Assembly: GCA_013141455.1 (NCBI GenBank) | Contig: JABFQW010000119.1 | Coordinates: 1 to 41,834, forward strand | DNA from: Bacteroidales bacterium | GTDB lineage: Bacteria > Bacteroidota > Bacteroidia > Bacteroidales > F082 | DNA: 41,834 nucleotides | Direction of reading: 5' to 3' | Part shown: piece by piece, positions 41,034-41,834 of the stretch | Numbering within the stretch: position 1 is the first letter of the stretch | Layout of the letters: each line of letters begins with the position of its first letter | Notes under the pieces: generated by a model | Database searches by the model: none | Told to the model about the DNA's origin: nothing | The model's input: the letters and a program-made list of their open reading frames with translations, nothing else | Made by a program: the position numbers and the translations under genes

Positions 41034-41834
41034 TGTGTGGAATTTCAGGAATCATTAATTTTAACAATAGCCCGGTAGAAGAAAACCAACTGCGGGTAAT
41101 GATGAAAAAAATTAAGCATCGTGGCCCTGATGATGAAGGTATATTTATTGACAATAATGTGGGGTTGGGTTTTGTCAGACTGAGCATTTTAGATTTAAGT
41201 CCAGCAGGCCATCAACCAATGTTTAGTCATGATAAAAGGTATATTATTGTTTTCAATGGAGAAGTTTATAATTATTTAGAAATTCGTGATGAATTAAAGC
41301 ATAAGTATGCATTCGAAACTGGTACTGATACTGAAGTTATACTTGCCGCATATCAGGAATGGGGGGAATTGTGCCTGGATAAATTCAATGGAATGTTTGC
41401 CTTTGTAATATTTGATATAAAGACTAAAGATATATTTGGTGCAAGAGATAGGTATGGTATAAAACCTTTCTACTATTATAGAGATGATAGGCAGTTTATT
41501 TTTGCATCTGAGATTAAATCCATTCTTCCGTTAATTGATAAAAAAGCTAATGATATTGCAATATATGATTATTTATTGTATAATCGTACAGACCATACTG
41601 ATGAAACTTTTTTTCAAAACATCCATAAATTACAGCATGGTTCCTATTTTAAAATATGTAATGGAAAATTTGATTTTTTCAAATGGTATGTTTTAAACGA
41701 AAAAATTATAAATAGCGAAATTACAACAGAAGAATATAGGAAATTGTTCAATAACTCTCTTGCATTAAGACTACGAGCAGATGTTCCAGTTGGTGTTTCA
41801 TTAAGTGGAGGAATTGATTCATCCTCTATTGTTG
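41033..41834 (+). CDS. asnB: Asparagine-synthetase-like glutamine amidotransferase (5' part, runs off the window)
   Basis: The first 267 codons of a class II glutamine amidotransferase. Cysteine 2 (MCGISGIINF) is the expected N-terminal nucleophile. HRGPDDEGIF, FNGEVYNYLEIRDEL, TGTDTEVIL, 'NGMFAFVIFDIKTKDIFGAR' and DRYGIKPFYY follow. The ATP-pyrophosphatase loop LSGGIDSSSIV begins at the window end. In surface-polysaccharide loci such proteins often amidate uronic acids or similar carboxyl groups rather than aspartate. Its start codon overlaps the previous stop by one base. Confidence 0.9.
   Translation, partial: MCGISGIINFNNSPVEENQLRVMMKKIKHRGPDDEGIFIDNNVGLGFVRLSILDLSPAGHQPMFSHDKRYIIVFNGEVYNYLEIRDELKHKYAFETGTDTEVILAAYQEWGELCLDKFNGMFAFVIFDIKTKDIFGARDRYGIKPFYYYRDDRQFIFASEIKSILPLIDKKANDIAIYDYLLYNRTDHTDETFFQNIHKLQHGSYFKICNGKFDFFKWYVLNEKIINSEITTEEYRKLFNNSLALRLRADVPVGVSLSGGIDSSSIV

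Overview
The window reads as chromosomal DNA of a Bacteroidota bacterium, probably an environmental Bacteroidales. Supporting signs are promoter-like TTG/TAnnTTTG pairs of the Bacteroidota type, few Shine-Dalgarno sequences, spacers full of short iterated repeats carrying four-helix-bundle (S23/IVS-type) genes, and a type II acyl carrier protein at the left edge. Apart from that ACP, all genes point right. Almost all of them belong to one surface-polysaccharide (O-antigen or capsule) locus of the Wzx/Wzy type. It continues past the right edge inside an asparagine-synthetase-like gene.

Layout. (1) 1-2.2 kb: acpP (minus strand, cut by the edge), a WlbA/WbpB-like sugar dehydrogenase and a winged-helix protein with a degenerate nucleotidyltransferase tail. 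(2) 2.3-12.1 kb: nucleotide-sugar genes separated by repeat-rich spacers: gmd and fcl (GDP-L-fucose), legB (first dedicated step to legionaminic acid) and fnlA/fnlB/fnlC (UDP-L-FucNAc). The spacers carry a RhuM/PLD-like gene and three four-helix-bundle genes, two of them frameshifted. One repeat sits in frame inside fcl. (3) 12.1-14.2 kb: a scar zone with a frameshifted Schlafen/RecG-like gene and two decayed copies of the 3' end of fnlC. (4) 14.3-20.1 kb: CDP-3,6-dideoxyhexose genes (rfbF, rfbG, rfbH, a short E3-like reductase and a CDP-abequose/paratose-synthase-like SDR) and a glycosyltransferase. (5) 20.4-26.0 kb: Wzx flippase, two family-4 glycosyltransferases and a Wzy-like polymerase, in AT-rich DNA. 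(6) 26.1-34.5 kb: a tightly coupled CMP-legionaminic acid operon (legC, legH, legI, legG, ptmE, legF) running into a HisF/HisH/WbuX sugar-amidination module. (7) 34.5-41.8 kb: a GT-B transferase, a second HisH/HisF/WbuX module, another family-4 glycosyltransferase, a helical-toroid protein and an asparagine-synthetase-like gene.

Taken together, the genes predict a repeat unit drawn from L-fucose, L-FucNAc (possibly amidinated to L-FucNAm), a 3,6-dideoxyhexose (abequose or paratose type) and legionaminic acid (possibly with an acetamidino group). No chain-length regulator or export channel lies in the window. Function calls rest on motifs and family knowledge read by eye; no database search was run. 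The most unusual signals are: the repeat families that bracket small cargo genes and invade fcl; the three successive fnlC 3' ends; and the two amidination modules whose HisF-like subunits have each changed a different catalytic aspartate.
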